A DNA stretch of 64,000 nucleotides, taken from assembly GCA_017504435.1 (NCBI GenBank), contig JAFVRD010000013.1:1-64000 (forward strand), written 5' to 3'. Of the stretch, positions 1 through 8,956 are shown in pieces (the first letter of the stretch is position 1; every line of letters begins with the position of its first letter). The translations under genes were made by a program, and so were the position numbers. The notes under the pieces were generated by a model. It was not told the DNA's origin. It searched no databases and saw nothing but the letters and a program-made list of their open reading frames with translations. Source of the stretch: Lentisphaeria bacterium (GTDB lineage Bacteria > Verrucomicrobiota > Lentisphaeria > Victivallales > Victivallaceae).

Positions 1-3000
1 AAATTGACCGTTCCGGCAGTGTGGGTGGTGGTGGTATCTGCCGCAGTTACCCGGCTGCCGCCGACCACATACTGATTGAAAGTACCGCCGGAAACCGTCA
101 AATTGCTTTCGCCAAGCGAAATCGCATTGGTCGTTTCTTTGATCAGCAATCCGCCGTAAACATCTTTACCGACCGTGCCGCTTTCAACCGTCAATTCGGT
201 GGATTCGGCGGAAACTTTGCCGCCGCCGTAGAGGTGTTTAACGATTTCGCCGCCGGTAACGGTGGTGGTGATTTTGCCGTCCACACCTTTTTCACTTCCG
301 GCAAAGACCGTTCCCTGTTTCACCCCGGAAGCGATCGTCTGGGTGATGTCAGTGCCGTAATTGGTCTCTGAACCTCCGCCATATACTGAACCACTGGAGT
401 TATCTTCCAGAACACCGTCTTTGACGTATGCCTGCAGCATGAGAGCACCGTTTTTGACCGCAAAGCGATACTGGGCTTCATTCAATTCAAACCACTGATC
501 CATGGCTTGAGCATTACCATCAAGAATGATGGTCAGATCATCGGCTTGAGCAATGTTGACATTGTCGATCATCAAAAAATGCCCGGTCATTCCGGTAAAC
601 AATTCACTGTTGACCGTCAGAGTAAGTGCATCAAGTTCCACCGCATTACCGGAGACTGTCAATGCGGAAGCCAATACGAAATTTCCGGTCAGGGTCAATT
701 TTGCTTCAGCTGCGACGGTAACAGTTCCGCCGATACTGGAGGTCCCGCCGCCGATCAATGCCGTGTCGGAAGCGATCGCAATATTTCCGCTTTGAGCGAA
801 GTCAAACAGCAGAATGTTTCCGGCATTTGCGGTTTGAGCATCCGCAAGTGTTGCATAAGATGAGGTGATCCAATTTTCCATTACCGATGCGCTGATCGTA
901 ACCAGATTGTGATTGTTCATGACCAGCGCATCGGCATTGGTCACATACATATCACTATTATTGCTGTCCGCCAGTACGAAAATGCGGTAACCGTTTTCGG
1001 CAGCGATTTTACCGTTACTGCGATGGTCGAACCAGCTGCCGAAAGAACCGTTTGCATCCACTGCTTTGGCAACCCCCAACCCGGTAAAAAATGAACTGCC
1101 GGAAACCCGGAATTCATTGTGCGCCCCGTCATAACGGAAACTCTGACCTGCGCCCATCGTCACCAGACCATTGACGTAAACATACGCTTTGGCGGAGGAG
1201 GAGCCATAAATATAGAACGTATTGGTTCCGGTGTTGTTTTCCACCGTAACATTGGCAAGGGTGATCGTACCGCCGGCATTGAGACGGATCACGCCGCCCT
1301 GTGCGCCGGATTTATTATCACGGAAAGTGGAATTGGAAACATTGAATACCACTCCGGCTGAATCATGGCCCAAAACGGCACTGTATGAGGTTGACTGATT
1401 GCCTTCAAACAAACATTTGTCAATGTTGATAACCGTATTGGTACCGCTGAATATCGCGCCGCCTTTGACAGCTTTATTATTCCGGAATACCGTATCGCTG
1501 ACTGTGACTCCGCCATTGACCATGATAGCACCGCCGTTAGCGGACGCGGTATTGCCAGTAAATGTACTGCCGGAAATCTTATTGATCGCGGCACTGCCGG
1601 TTTGTAAAAAAACGACTCCGCTTGTACTTTGATTTTCTGAAAAATCAGTTCCGGAAACGGTCATATCTCCCATACGTTTATAAATACCGGACCCGCTTTC
1701 AGCACTATTGCCTTTGATCACACAGTCGATCACCTGAATGGAACCGTCGTAGAAATACAATGCACCACCTTTGTCGTCAGCGGTATTGTTGGTGAAGTGC
1801 AGATTTTCCACCTTGTAATTATAACCGGAATGATCTCCGAAATAAATACCGCCGCCCTGGCTGTAACTGCCATTGCGGAAACCGGAATCTCCGGAACCGA
1901 TCAGGCTGATATCTTTGGCATAATTGGCGTGAAGCCGGCTATCCCGGTAAGTGTCAACCAGAACAAATGTGTTGGAGTCGTAGGAAATATCCACGTTGTC
2001 AAGCAGGACCCCGCCGTAGTACACTGTGCCGCCGACTACTGCGATATCCTTGCTCTTGTCAGCAGAAATGATAATGGCGTTGTCGATGATTTTTTCACTG
2101 GAAGCATTGGTAACATACAAATCTTTGGTTGCGGTGGTGATCAGAGTCCCGTTGTTATCAGCACTCCACGAACCGGAACCTTCTTTCCACGAACCGGTGC
2201 CGTCGACGACTTGCGCCAGTTGGATCTCATTTTTCTCAAGCTCCAGAAAACTACCGGTTTGGACGGTAACAGTACCGCCATTCCGGAAAGTTTGACTTGC
2301 GCCGAATGTCAGCAATCCGGTGATCGTGACTTTACCGGTACTTTCATTGTATATTGCCGAACCCTGCGAGCCGACATTTTTATAAAACTCCGTATCGCCG
2401 ATATACAAAATACCGTCGTTACGGATACCGCCGCCGGCGTTGGTGGTGGTGTTGCCGGTAAATACTGCATTTGAAACGATCAAAACACCGCCCGGTTCAT
2501 CATTGTATATGGCCCCGTTACCGCCACCCGTGTTGTTGTCGGTAAAATTTGTGTTATTGATACTCACCGTACCGCCACTTTGCGACATCAGTATGGCACA
2601 GGTGCGGTTGTTGGAAAATTCGGAATTGGTAATACTGACCAGCTTTCCGTAACTCCGGATCACACCGACATTGTTTGTGGACAGATTATTGTCAAAAAGA
2701 CAGTTGTCAAAGGTGACGGTCACGCTGCCGCCGACCCGGGAAACAGCGGGACGGCCGGTATTGCCGGAAAAGGTCATTCCGCTGATCGTACGATTGGAAT
2801 TTACAGGCATGATACCGTATCCGGTCGTGTCGACCAATCCGGAAATCGCTGCGTTATTGACACCGATCAGAGTGCCGCCTTTGAAACCGAGTTGTGAACT
2901 TTCGGTGAGCACCACCCCGTCCATGACAATATTCATTTGCCCGGCATCAGACCCGGCGACAGCATCGCTGAGCGTGGTATATCCGGAATCGGCAACATAA

Positions 3001-3074
3001 GTGACATCGCCTACGGTTACGGAGAGTTTATCTCCGGTTTCGGATACAATTGCGGAAACTTTTACTTCAGACAT
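1..3074 (-). CDS. Giant surface beta-helix protein with Pmp-like repeats (C-terminus beyond window)
   Basis: The frame is open from the ATG at 3074 to the window edge, about 1,024 residues, so the C-terminus is missing. AAGGAG lies 8 bases before the start. The protein is rich in Gly, Ser, Thr and Asn and carries FxxN and GGA(I/L) tetrapeptides like those of chlamydial polymorphic outer-membrane proteins, for example FTNNTADDKGGALYF near residue 427, then FTGN...GGAI and FRNN...GGAI further on. Later parts have repeated TVSGGT and YGGG strands, as in parallel beta-helix adhesins. The N-terminus (MSEVKVSAIVSETGDK) is not a Sec signal, so a type I-like or other route is possible. It follows the pseudopilin-like gene by about 120 bases. 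A surface adhesin role is inferred; any anchor would lie outside the window. Confidence 0.75.
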   Translation of the reverse strand, partial: MSEVKVSAIVSETGDKLSVTVGDVTYVADSGYTTLSDAVAGSDAGQMNIVMDGVVLTESSQLGFKGGTLIGVNNAAISGLVDTTGYGIMPVNSNRTISGMTFSGNTGRPAVSRVGGSVTVTFDNCLFDNNLSTNNVGVIRSYGKLVSITNSEFSNNRTCAILMSQSGGTVSINNTNFTDNNTGGGNGAIYNDEPGGVLIVSNAVFTGNTTTNAGGGIRNDGILYIGDTEFYKNVGSQGSAIYNESTGKVTITGLLTFGASQTFRNGGTVTVQTGSFLELEKNEIQLAQVVDGTGSWKEGSGSWSADNNGTLITTATKDLYVTNASSEKIIDNAIIISADKSKDIAVVGGTVYYGGVLLDNVDISYDSNTFVLVDTYRDSRLHANYAKDISLIGSGDSGFRNGSYSQGGGIYFGDHSGYNYKVENLHFTNNTADDKGGALYFYDGSIQVIDCVIKGNSAESGSGIYKRMGDMTVSGTDFSENQSTSGVVFLQTGSAAINKISGSTFTGNTASANGGAIMVNGGVTVSDTVFRNNKAVKGGAIFSGTNTVINIDKCLFEGNQSTSYSAVLGHDSAGVVFNVSNSTFRDNKSGAQGGVIRLNAGGTITLANVTVENNTGTNTFYIYGSSSAKAYVYVNGLVTMGAGQSFRYDGAHNEFRVSGSSFFTGLGVAKAVDANGSFGSWFDHRSNGKIAAENGYRIFVLADSNNSDMYVTNADALVMNNHNLVTISASVMENWITSSYATLADAQTANAGNILLFDFAQSGNIAIASDTALIGGGTSSIGGTVTVAAEAKLTLTGNFVLASALTVSGNAVELDALTLTVNSELFTGMTGHFLMIDNVNIAQADDLTIILDGNAQAMDQWFELNEAQYRFAVKNGALMLQAYVKDGVLEDNSSGSVYGGGSETNYGTDITQTIASGVKQGTVFAGSEKGVDGKITTTVTGGEIVKHLYGGGKVSAESTELTVESGTVGKDVYGGLLIKETTNAISLGESNLTVSGGTFNQYVVGGSRVTAADTTTTHTAGTVN

Positions 3075-3195
3075 TTCAGTATCTCCTTAAGTTTGCAAAA
3101 CACAAATTTACTGTAGCAGACATTCCTCCGCCTTGTCACGGCGCAGATGATGGCGGATTGAGTCTTTGTACTCTTTCAGTACATGGTTTTCTATA

Positions 3196-4026
3196 TTAAA
3201 ATCCTTTTTGGAATAATTTGCTGAAATCAGCTTCCACTTCAAATTCCGAACGTTTTTTGTTTTCCACATGACCGTCTGCACAGGCGACGTTGATGCTTTC
3301 ACCTTTGATGCAATAACTGTATTCATTTGAGGTTGACAATTCCCGTACCACTCCGCCGCCGTGACGGGTCGCCAGCTGTTTATATCCGGCTGAACCGTGG
3401 ATATAATCTTTTAACCGGAGATTCCCGTAGTCGGTGTGATCCATCATCATAATAGCCTGTGCGGAATTTTTGACCGATGTCAGTTTACGGATCAAAGCGG
3501 AGGTGAAATCTCTGCCGGTAAGAAAATCGTTGATACCGTAAGTACCGTAATGGAAAAAATCTGTGCCGCCGTTTCGGGCGTTACTGTAATGTCCGATACC
3601 ATTGGGTTCCGATGGACATTGAAACAACGCACAGTTGGCGACATTCAACCGTTCATCCTTGATCATCTGCCCAAAAGGCTGTCTGCGGTTACTGGCAAAA
3701 TTGGCGACTTTACCCATCCGGTAAAGCAATTCGGTCGCCCACGGATATCTGGTGTTGCCATCCGGAGCTCCGGTGACCCACAACGATGCCGGAATCATCC
3801 AATCGGCATAGTCATTGCTGTAAGAGAGAGCTTCGGCGGCAATTTGTTTGAGATTGCTTTGGCAAGCGGTCGTTTTTGCCCGGTTTTTTGCTCCGTTGAG
3901 AGCCGGCAGCAGCATCGCCGCCAAAATGGCTATCATCGCAATAACGACCAATAGCTCGATCAGCGTGAATGCAGATCTGGCAAAGCAATCCTTTGCTTCA
4001 ACACGTTGGATTAAAAGATGTTTCAT
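3196..4026 (-). CDS. Prepilin-type N-terminal cleavage/methylation domain protein (pseudopilin-like)
   Basis: A 276-residue protein. The start at 4026 ([12 protein letters not shown]) is chosen because GGAG sits about 8 bases upstream; the in-frame extension to 4119 is probably not translated. The N-terminus has a prepilin signature, [18 protein letters not shown], with the conserved Glu five residues after the expected cleavage site and a hydrophobic helix of about 20 residues. The body holds short CP and GTYG motifs and ends with a motif of the ADGHV type (CADGHVENK). That pattern is typical of the very large families of type II secretion or pilin-like proteins found in Lentisphaerota and Planctomycetota. 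Most such paralogues have no assigned function, and a surface or extracellular role is inferred. It precedes the giant beta-helix gene on the same strand. Confidence 0.85.
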   Translation of the reverse strand: MKHLLIQRVEAKDCFARSAFTLIELLVVIAMIAILAAMLLPALNGAKNRAKTTACQSNLKQIAAEALSYSNDYADWMIPASLWVTGAPDGNTRYPWATELLYRMGKVANFASNRRQPFGQMIKDERLNVANCALFQCPSEPNGIGHYSNARNGGTDFFHYGTYGINDFLTGRDFTSALIRKLTSVKNSAQAIMMMDHTDYGNLRLKDYIHGSAGYKQLATRHGGGVVRELSTSNEYSYCIKGESINVACADGHVENKKRSEFEVEADFSKLFQKGF

Positions 4027-4249
4027 AGTTTGCTCCATTATCAGATACACATATATAATATGAACGGAATTCATTAAAAACGCAATATCACAAAAACGCC
4101 AAATATATAGAGAAATCACCTTTTTGTTCTTACTTTATACCAAATTGCAGATATCCGGAGCCTGATGTAATCAGTTTATAAAATGGCCCCCCTCTTTTCA
4201 GCATTGCCCGTCCGGAAAAATCACTCTCCTGACGGACAGCTTTTTTTCG
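4027..4249. other. Intergenic region, beta-helix gene to pseudopilin gene
   Basis: About 220 A+T-rich bases. The first half (minus strand) probably holds the pseudopilin promoter, with TATTAT- and TATATA-type boxes near 4040-4060 but no convincing -35 box. Near 4210-4245 a short CCGTC/GACGG pairing could form a stem downstream of the beta-helix gene, but it lacks a clear U-run. No gene was seen. Confidence 0.4.
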
Positions 4250-6919
4250 TTAATTTCCCGGAATCATTTGCGGGGTGAGTCCGAGATACGGCGGCAATCC
4301 CGGAAATGCCACATGGCATTTGGCAAAATATCCTCTGGTGGGATGCTTCAAACGCAGCCGCCAGACACCGGCTTTTTTGCGCTGTTCCGGAGTCGGATCA
4401 AATTGGGCACCGTTTGTGTAAGGCACATCAAACACTTTTTTGCCATCGGGATCGTAGATTTCAAAACCGACAAACAGAACCGAGTTTCTGCCCCATACCC
4501 GTACCGCGAATTCCGGAGAATTTTCCGGCACATGGAAATAGATGTCTCCGGTAAAATTCAGGAACGTCCGGGCGTATTTGTCCGCCATCATACCGGCAGG
4601 AAGATTGGCACTGTTCAATTTGATATGCACACGTTCACCGTGAATATCGATCTGATGGAAACCGGTTTCTTCCAGTTTGGTACTGAATTTTTCAGTTGTA
4701 GCCGGGTCCATGCTGCCCAGCCGGATTTTTTTCCCGGACGGAGAGATGAGATCCACCGTCGCATCGTCACTGCTCCGGTTGGTGCCGTATTGCAGTTCAA
4801 ATTCGGCAGTATCTCCGGCTTTGCCGTAGATCCAGAATCCCGCCCGCCAATACTGCGGAACCGGAGGGAATACGGTTTTTTTCATTTCATAGCGGATGGT
4901 TTCTTCACCAGTCCACGGGGCAGGATTTTTGAAAGCTTTGGGTTTGTACTCAATGCCGCGCAGCCAGGAGGTGTCTCCGGTATAGCTGTGGTCATTGACC
5001 TGAATGATTTTATTTTTCGGAGTATTGAGAACTTTCAAACCGGAAAAATCCATTTTTGATTGCGGAGCTTTGCCGTTGGGATCGCTGAAAGCTATCCGGA
5101 TGGCTTCCCGGTCACGGGGAGCGCGTTTCAAGGTGCAATTTTTGAATGCGATATCAAGTTCATGGCTTATATCCATTTCAATATCGATCGGATAACGGTT
5201 GGGAAACGCAGTGGTTTTGCTTTCAAACCGGCAGTTGACGAAGCGTACAAATCCTTTCAGCTCATGACCGATACGTTCCCAGCGGGTACGGGTATAAAGG
5301 AATATATCCGCCTGTACGTTGTCTTTAACCACGCAATTTTCAAATGTGATACCGACATCCCCGGTAAGCCGGGTGTCCATACGGGTCACACTGACCTGGA
5401 TGCCCGTACCGGTATTGCCTTTGATCTCGCAGTTGCGGACGGTAATATCCACCGTGGGTTCAGAGGGATTGTTTGTTTCAATGTCAATACCTGCCATGGG
5501 CATGGTGCCGTTGGTATTATTGAGTTTGCAATCTTCGATCAGAATGTGTTTACCTTGGATAATACTGATCCCCTGCCGGTGATTATCGTCACAGTTGAGT
5601 TTACGCATCACGATATGCTCAGGGAAGCGGCTGCCGAAACTGCTGACGAGAACACCGTCGCCTCCGGACTGGAGCAGATTCATATTTTCGATCCGGATAT
5701 TATGACCTCCCATCACCTGGATGCAGTGACGGCTTTCGGATATGCTGTAAAAACGCGAATCCTGATAATCTTTTTTGTGCATTCGGATCGTACCGCCTTC
5801 ACCCTCGCCGCGAATGGTGATATTATCTTCGCAATTGCATGTGAACACACAATCTCTCGTACGTTTGTAATCACCGCGTTTGGCTTCAATGACTGCTCCG
5901 GATTCAAACACGATCTCCTGATTGCCGCGCAGTCTCAGCGGGCGGGTGATCCACGGAGTCGGCATTTTGTCAATAATCAGCGTTTGGGCTTTGGAGTTGA
6001 TCGCATCCTGTATAATGTCAGTGGCATCATCTTTTTTGAATCCCCACCAGGACAACCGGGCAACTTTTACTTCGCCTTTGCGGGCTTTTTCCACCAATTC
6101 AGCGTTGGCACCTTCGCCAAGAGTTATCGGCCGTGAGGACGGGAGATTATAGGCTGTGAGTGACAAGTCTGCAATATCAAAAGAACCGTTTTCAGCCTGA
6201 ATACCGATATGTACGCGTTCTGTGCCGTACAGGAATTTGCCGTTTTCTCTTCCGAGAGTGGAAATACCGGTGCGTGAAGCACTGTATCCGAGCCAATTCT
6301 GACGCAGCACGGAATTTACCGCAGTATCGTGAGTTCCCAGTGCCAGATGCCGGCGCACCACCGTGCCGGCAGGTATCCGGTTGCGCAGCGGAGCTCTCAA
6401 TTCAACGGTTCCGTCCGCGGCGATGGATTTTACGGCAATGTAATTCCGGTTCGGGACATCCGCACGATCCGCTTTGGCATCAAGAGCCAGCACAAAGCTG
6501 CGGTTGACCGGAGCCCATTTATCCGCGCCGGCAAGCACCAGAGTTCTGGAGCCGGCAGGAGCATCATGTTTCACCGTGGCAAGCGCATTGATATCTGCCG
6601 CCACTGAGGTCGGGTTGAATTTAAATCCTTTGGCACTGACCGATGAGGTGACGAGCCAGAATTTGCATCCCGGGGTGGCATAACGCAGTTTAACATCAAA
6701 TACGTAGGTCGCTTTGGGGTGGATTTTAACAGATTCTTTGCTGAAAAATTCCGGTTTGCCGTTAGGATTGCTGATCCGCCAGCCGCCGGGGATTTTTTCG
6801 CAGACAGTACCTTTGGAAAAATCAACTTTTTCCGGAGAGAACTGCCATATTTTTTCTTCTGCATCGACACCCGCGCAAATGAGCGCGAGCATAGACAGTA
6901 CAATGATTTTCTTAAGCAT
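4250..6919 (-). CDS. Secreted right-handed parallel beta-helix protein (pectate-lyase/GH28-like fold)
   Basis: An 889-residue protein starting at the ATG at 6919, preceded by GGGGG at 5 bases; a GTG two codons upstream is less likely. The N-terminus is a Sec signal peptide (MLKKIIVLSMLALICAGVDA). Residues of about 25-270 form an all-beta domain that is clearly paralogous to the whole of the adjacent upstream gene. From about residue 285, repeated NI.I.N, GDGVLVSS, DDNHRQGISI and GNTGTGIQVS strands mark a right-handed parallel beta-helix as in pectate lyases and GH28 enzymes. A C-terminal portion of about 230 residues looks like one or two beta-sandwich domains. It lies last in the sugar operon, 11 bases after its paralogue. 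The substrate is unknown; a secreted polysaccharide lyase or hydrolase is inferred. Confidence 0.75.
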   Translation of the reverse strand: MLKKIIVLSMLALICAGVDAEEKIWQFSPEKVDFSKGTVCEKIPGGWRISNPNGKPEFFSKESVKIHPKATYVFDVKLRYATPGCKFWLVTSSVSAKGFKFNPTSVAADINALATVKHDAPAGSRTLVLAGADKWAPVNRSFVLALDAKADRADVPNRNYIAVKSIAADGTVELRAPLRNRIPAGTVVRRHLALGTHDTAVNSVLRQNWLGYSASRTGISTLGRENGKFLYGTERVHIGIQAENGSFDIADLSLTAYNLPSSRPITLGEGANAELVEKARKGEVKVARLSWWGFKKDDATDIIQDAINSKAQTLIIDKMPTPWITRPLRLRGNQEIVFESGAVIEAKRGDYKRTRDCVFTCNCEDNITIRGEGEGGTIRMHKKDYQDSRFYSISESRHCIQVMGGHNIRIENMNLLQSGGDGVLVSSFGSRFPEHIVMRKLNCDDNHRQGISIIQGKHILIEDCKLNNTNGTMPMAGIDIETNNPSEPTVDITVRNCEIKGNTGTGIQVSVTRMDTRLTGDVGITFENCVVKDNVQADIFLYTRTRWERIGHELKGFVRFVNCRFESKTTAFPNRYPIDIEMDISHELDIAFKNCTLKRAPRDREAIRIAFSDPNGKAPQSKMDFSGLKVLNTPKNKIIQVNDHSYTGDTSWLRGIEYKPKAFKNPAPWTGEETIRYEMKKTVFPPVPQYWRAGFWIYGKAGDTAEFELQYGTNRSSDDATVDLISPSGKKIRLGSMDPATTEKFSTKLEETGFHQIDIHGERVHIKLNSANLPAGMMADKYARTFLNFTGDIYFHVPENSPEFAVRVWGRNSVLFVGFEIYDPDGKKVFDVPYTNGAQFDPTPEQRKKAGVWRLRLKHPTRGYFAKCHVAFPGLPPYLGLTPQMIPGN

Positions 6920-6930
6920 CTGCACCCCCG

Positions 6931-7704
6931 TTACTGTGCTATTTCAACGAAAGAGAATTCCGCGATCTCAATATCACCGCCGTTGGCATCCAGACCAATC
7001 CGGACTTTGGCAGTACCACGCAGCCATTTGGTGAATATGCGGCCTTTTTCGGACATGCCCTGAAGATCTCTGCGCCAAATCTGAAACTCCGGAGTGAGGG
7101 TGGAACCGATCAGAGTATGGTACGGTCCGTTGAGAAAATGGCGGCGCACCAGAGTTTCGGCACGATAGCCGCGACGCAGCGGTTTGGTAAATTTGACCAG
7201 ACCGTCTTTGTCGATGGATTTGATAACATAGTAATCATGATTGGGCAGGTCAGAACCATCTGCCTGAGCATTGAATACCAATACTCCGGTACGTTTGATC
7301 TCCGGCCATTTTTCTGCGCCCGGAATTTTTATTTCCGTAGTTCCCGGATGAACGTATGAACCGATATTCAGAAGCGTTTTTTCGTCAAAATCAACTGAAG
7401 TCGGGGTGATTTCACGTCCCTTGGCATTGAAATTTTTGGTAACTACCCAAATCCGGGATTTCGGAGTCATGCCGCGAACTTTGATTCTGACATAATATTT
7501 GGCATCCGGTTTGATCTCAAAAGTGTCTTTAGTGAAAAAACGGATCCGGTTTTTAGCCTGACTCAATGTCCAACCGTCTGCAGATTGGGTACAGGTGACA
7601 CCGCTATCCAAATTCACTGATTCAGGAGAAAATTTCCACATTACCTCTGCTGCAGATACCGCAGCGGCAGCAACCGACGCCATAACTAATGCCAATCGTT
7701 TCAT
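6931..7704 (-). CDS. Secreted all-beta protein, paralogue of the N-terminal domain of its neighbour
   Basis: A 257-residue protein. The start at 7704 (MKRLALVMASVAAAAVSAAE) gives a textbook signal peptide and is preceded by GAAAGGAT; upstream in-frame ATGs have poorer spacing. The mature protein aligns end to end with residues of about 25-250 of the next gene. Shared landmarks include (W/K)xFSPE, a W(L)VT or WVVTK motif followed by PTSV, a (G)AxKW motif, the NxxYxxIKSI segment and TLVRRH. It has no beta-helix part. I do not recognise a named domain. The shared module may be a carbohydrate-binding or surface-association domain, which is inference from its fusion to a beta-helix enzyme. Confidence 0.7.
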   Translation of the reverse strand: MKRLALVMASVAAAAVSAAEVMWKFSPESVNLDSGVTCTQSADGWTLSQAKNRIRFFTKDTFEIKPDAKYYVRIKVRGMTPKSRIWVVTKNFNAKGREITPTSVDFDEKTLLNIGSYVHPGTTEIKIPGAEKWPEIKRTGVLVFNAQADGSDLPNHDYYVIKSIDKDGLVKFTKPLRRGYRAETLVRRHFLNGPYHTLIGSTLTPEFQIWRRDLQGMSEKGRIFTKWLRGTAKVRIGLDANGGDIEIAEFSFVEIAQ

Positions 7705-7837
7705 AATCATATCCTTTCTATTGGTTTTATGCAGATTTCTACATGATCTGCTCATGTTTATAATTTGCTGCAACATCAGAAAAAAATCAATGGCATAAAA
7801 AAATCATTTATATAAGTTTTTCACCATTAACAAGATT
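7705..7837. other. A+T-rich gap inside the sugar operon
   Basis: 133 bases between the dehydrogenase and the first secreted protein, very A+T rich on the minus strand. Its size suggests a separate promoter for the two secreted proteins, but no pair of -35 and -10 boxes with good spacing stands out and no terminator hairpin is visible. Confidence 0.35.
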
Positions 7838-8956
7838 TCATATATCGAGCCATTTTGCCGACTGTGCCGATTTCCTGATTTTTTCCATCATATGCTGGAT
7901 ATAAATGCCGCGTGACAGTCCGGGATCTCCAGGAGTTCCGGCATGAACATTGCTGAGGAAATTCCACAGACAATGCATGTGCCCGCGCATCCAGCCGATC
8001 GCCGCTTTGGGGGTGGGGAATCCTGCCGGTTTGGCATAACGCTGACCGCAATCAATGGCACACCACCCTTTTTCGCCCCCCATGGGAGAGGAGGATTTAC
8101 TCATATCATAGAAATGGAGTTTATCCCAATTCATCGGGTCAAGCCGCAATGCTCCTTTGGAACCGTGAATGGCAAATCCGATTTCATCTTCGGCACCGGT
8201 GGCGATTTTGGACGCGGTGACCACTCCGCACGCGCCGTTGGCAAGCGTTGCCAGTACGTGCATATTGTCTTCGGCAGTTACCGGCAGACGTCGGGTTTTG
8301 TCTGCAGCAGACGGCCGGTCGGGATAGGCAATATGAGTTGCCGCGCAAACGGATTTGAAACCACCGGTCAAATAATCGACCAGATCAAGGATATGACTGC
8401 CAAGATCGGCGATCGTACCGGCTTCAAGTTTCCATTTCAACGGTGCATTGGGGTCCGCGCTTCCACTATGCAGATATTGACCGCGGAATTCCAGGATCTC
8501 CCCGATCCTGCCTTCATCGATCAACTGTTTTGCCCGGAGCGTTGCCGGAAAAAAGCGGTTTTGCAGTGTCATCTGGGAAACGCCCCGGTATGAGGGCAAT
8601 ACAGCGGCGATTTGATCGGCTTCAGCGGCATTGGCAGTCAACGGTTTGTCGCAGTAAATATGTTTCCCGGCATTCATTGCCGCCAAAAGCTGTTCACAAT
8701 GACAATCGTTGGGAGACGCAATGTCTATAATATCGATTTCCGGGTCGTCAATGACTGCCCGGAAATCGGTAACTGCCTTTGCCGCCCCGATCTGGGCGGC
8801 AAATTTATCAGCACTGCTCTGATGGGCGGCGCAGACGGTTTTCACGGTCACTTTGAACTCCTGCTGATCGTAGAACAGCGGCAGATTCAAATAACCGTAA
8901 GCGTGAACTCTGGCAATGAAACCTGAGCCGATAATACCGACTTTGTATTCTTTCAT
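7838..8956 (-). CDS. Gfo/Idh/MocA family sugar dehydrogenase
   Basis: A 372-residue NAD(P)-dependent oxidoreductase. The N-terminal Rossmann fold carries GIIGSGFIARVHAYGY, and the family EKP motif appears as DKPL near residue 99. The C-terminal alpha/beta domain follows, with the conserved GSHILDL helix. Its ATG overlaps the stop of the upstream aminotransferase gene by four bases (ATGA), so the two are probably translationally coupled. In this context it probably oxidises or reduces a sugar, an inositol or an amino-sugar intermediate together with the aminotransferase, the kinase and the two TIM-barrel enzymes. The exact substrate cannot be told from sequence alone. Confidence 0.88.
   Translation of the reverse strand: MKEYKVGIIGSGFIARVHAYGYLNLPLFYDQQEFKVTVKTVCAAHQSSADKFAAQIGAAKAVTDFRAVIDDPEIDIIDIASPNDCHCEQLLAAMNAGKHIYCDKPLTANAAEADQIAAVLPSYRGVSQMTLQNRFFPATLRAKQLIDEGRIGEILEFRGQYLHSGSADPNAPLKWKLEAGTIADLGSHILDLVDYLTGGFKSVCAATHIAYPDRPSAADKTRRLPVTAEDNMHVLATLANGACGVVTASKIATGAEDEIGFAIHGSKGALRLDPMNWDKLHFYDMSKSSSPMGGEKGWCAIDCGQRYAKPAGFPTPKAAIGWMRGHMHCLWNFLSNVHAGTPGDPGLSRGIYIQHMMEKIRKSAQSAKWLDI

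Noticed and set aside
21-1632. Several plus-strand frames of 60-118 codons at the left edge
   Set aside because: They are antisense to the continuous minus-strand beta-helix gene, have low-complexity compositions and no ribosome-binding sites.
3108-3326. Small minus-strand frame of 72 codons overlapping the end of the pseudopilin gene
   Set aside because: It overlaps the pseudopilin coding end in another frame and has no ribosome-binding site or recognisable motif.
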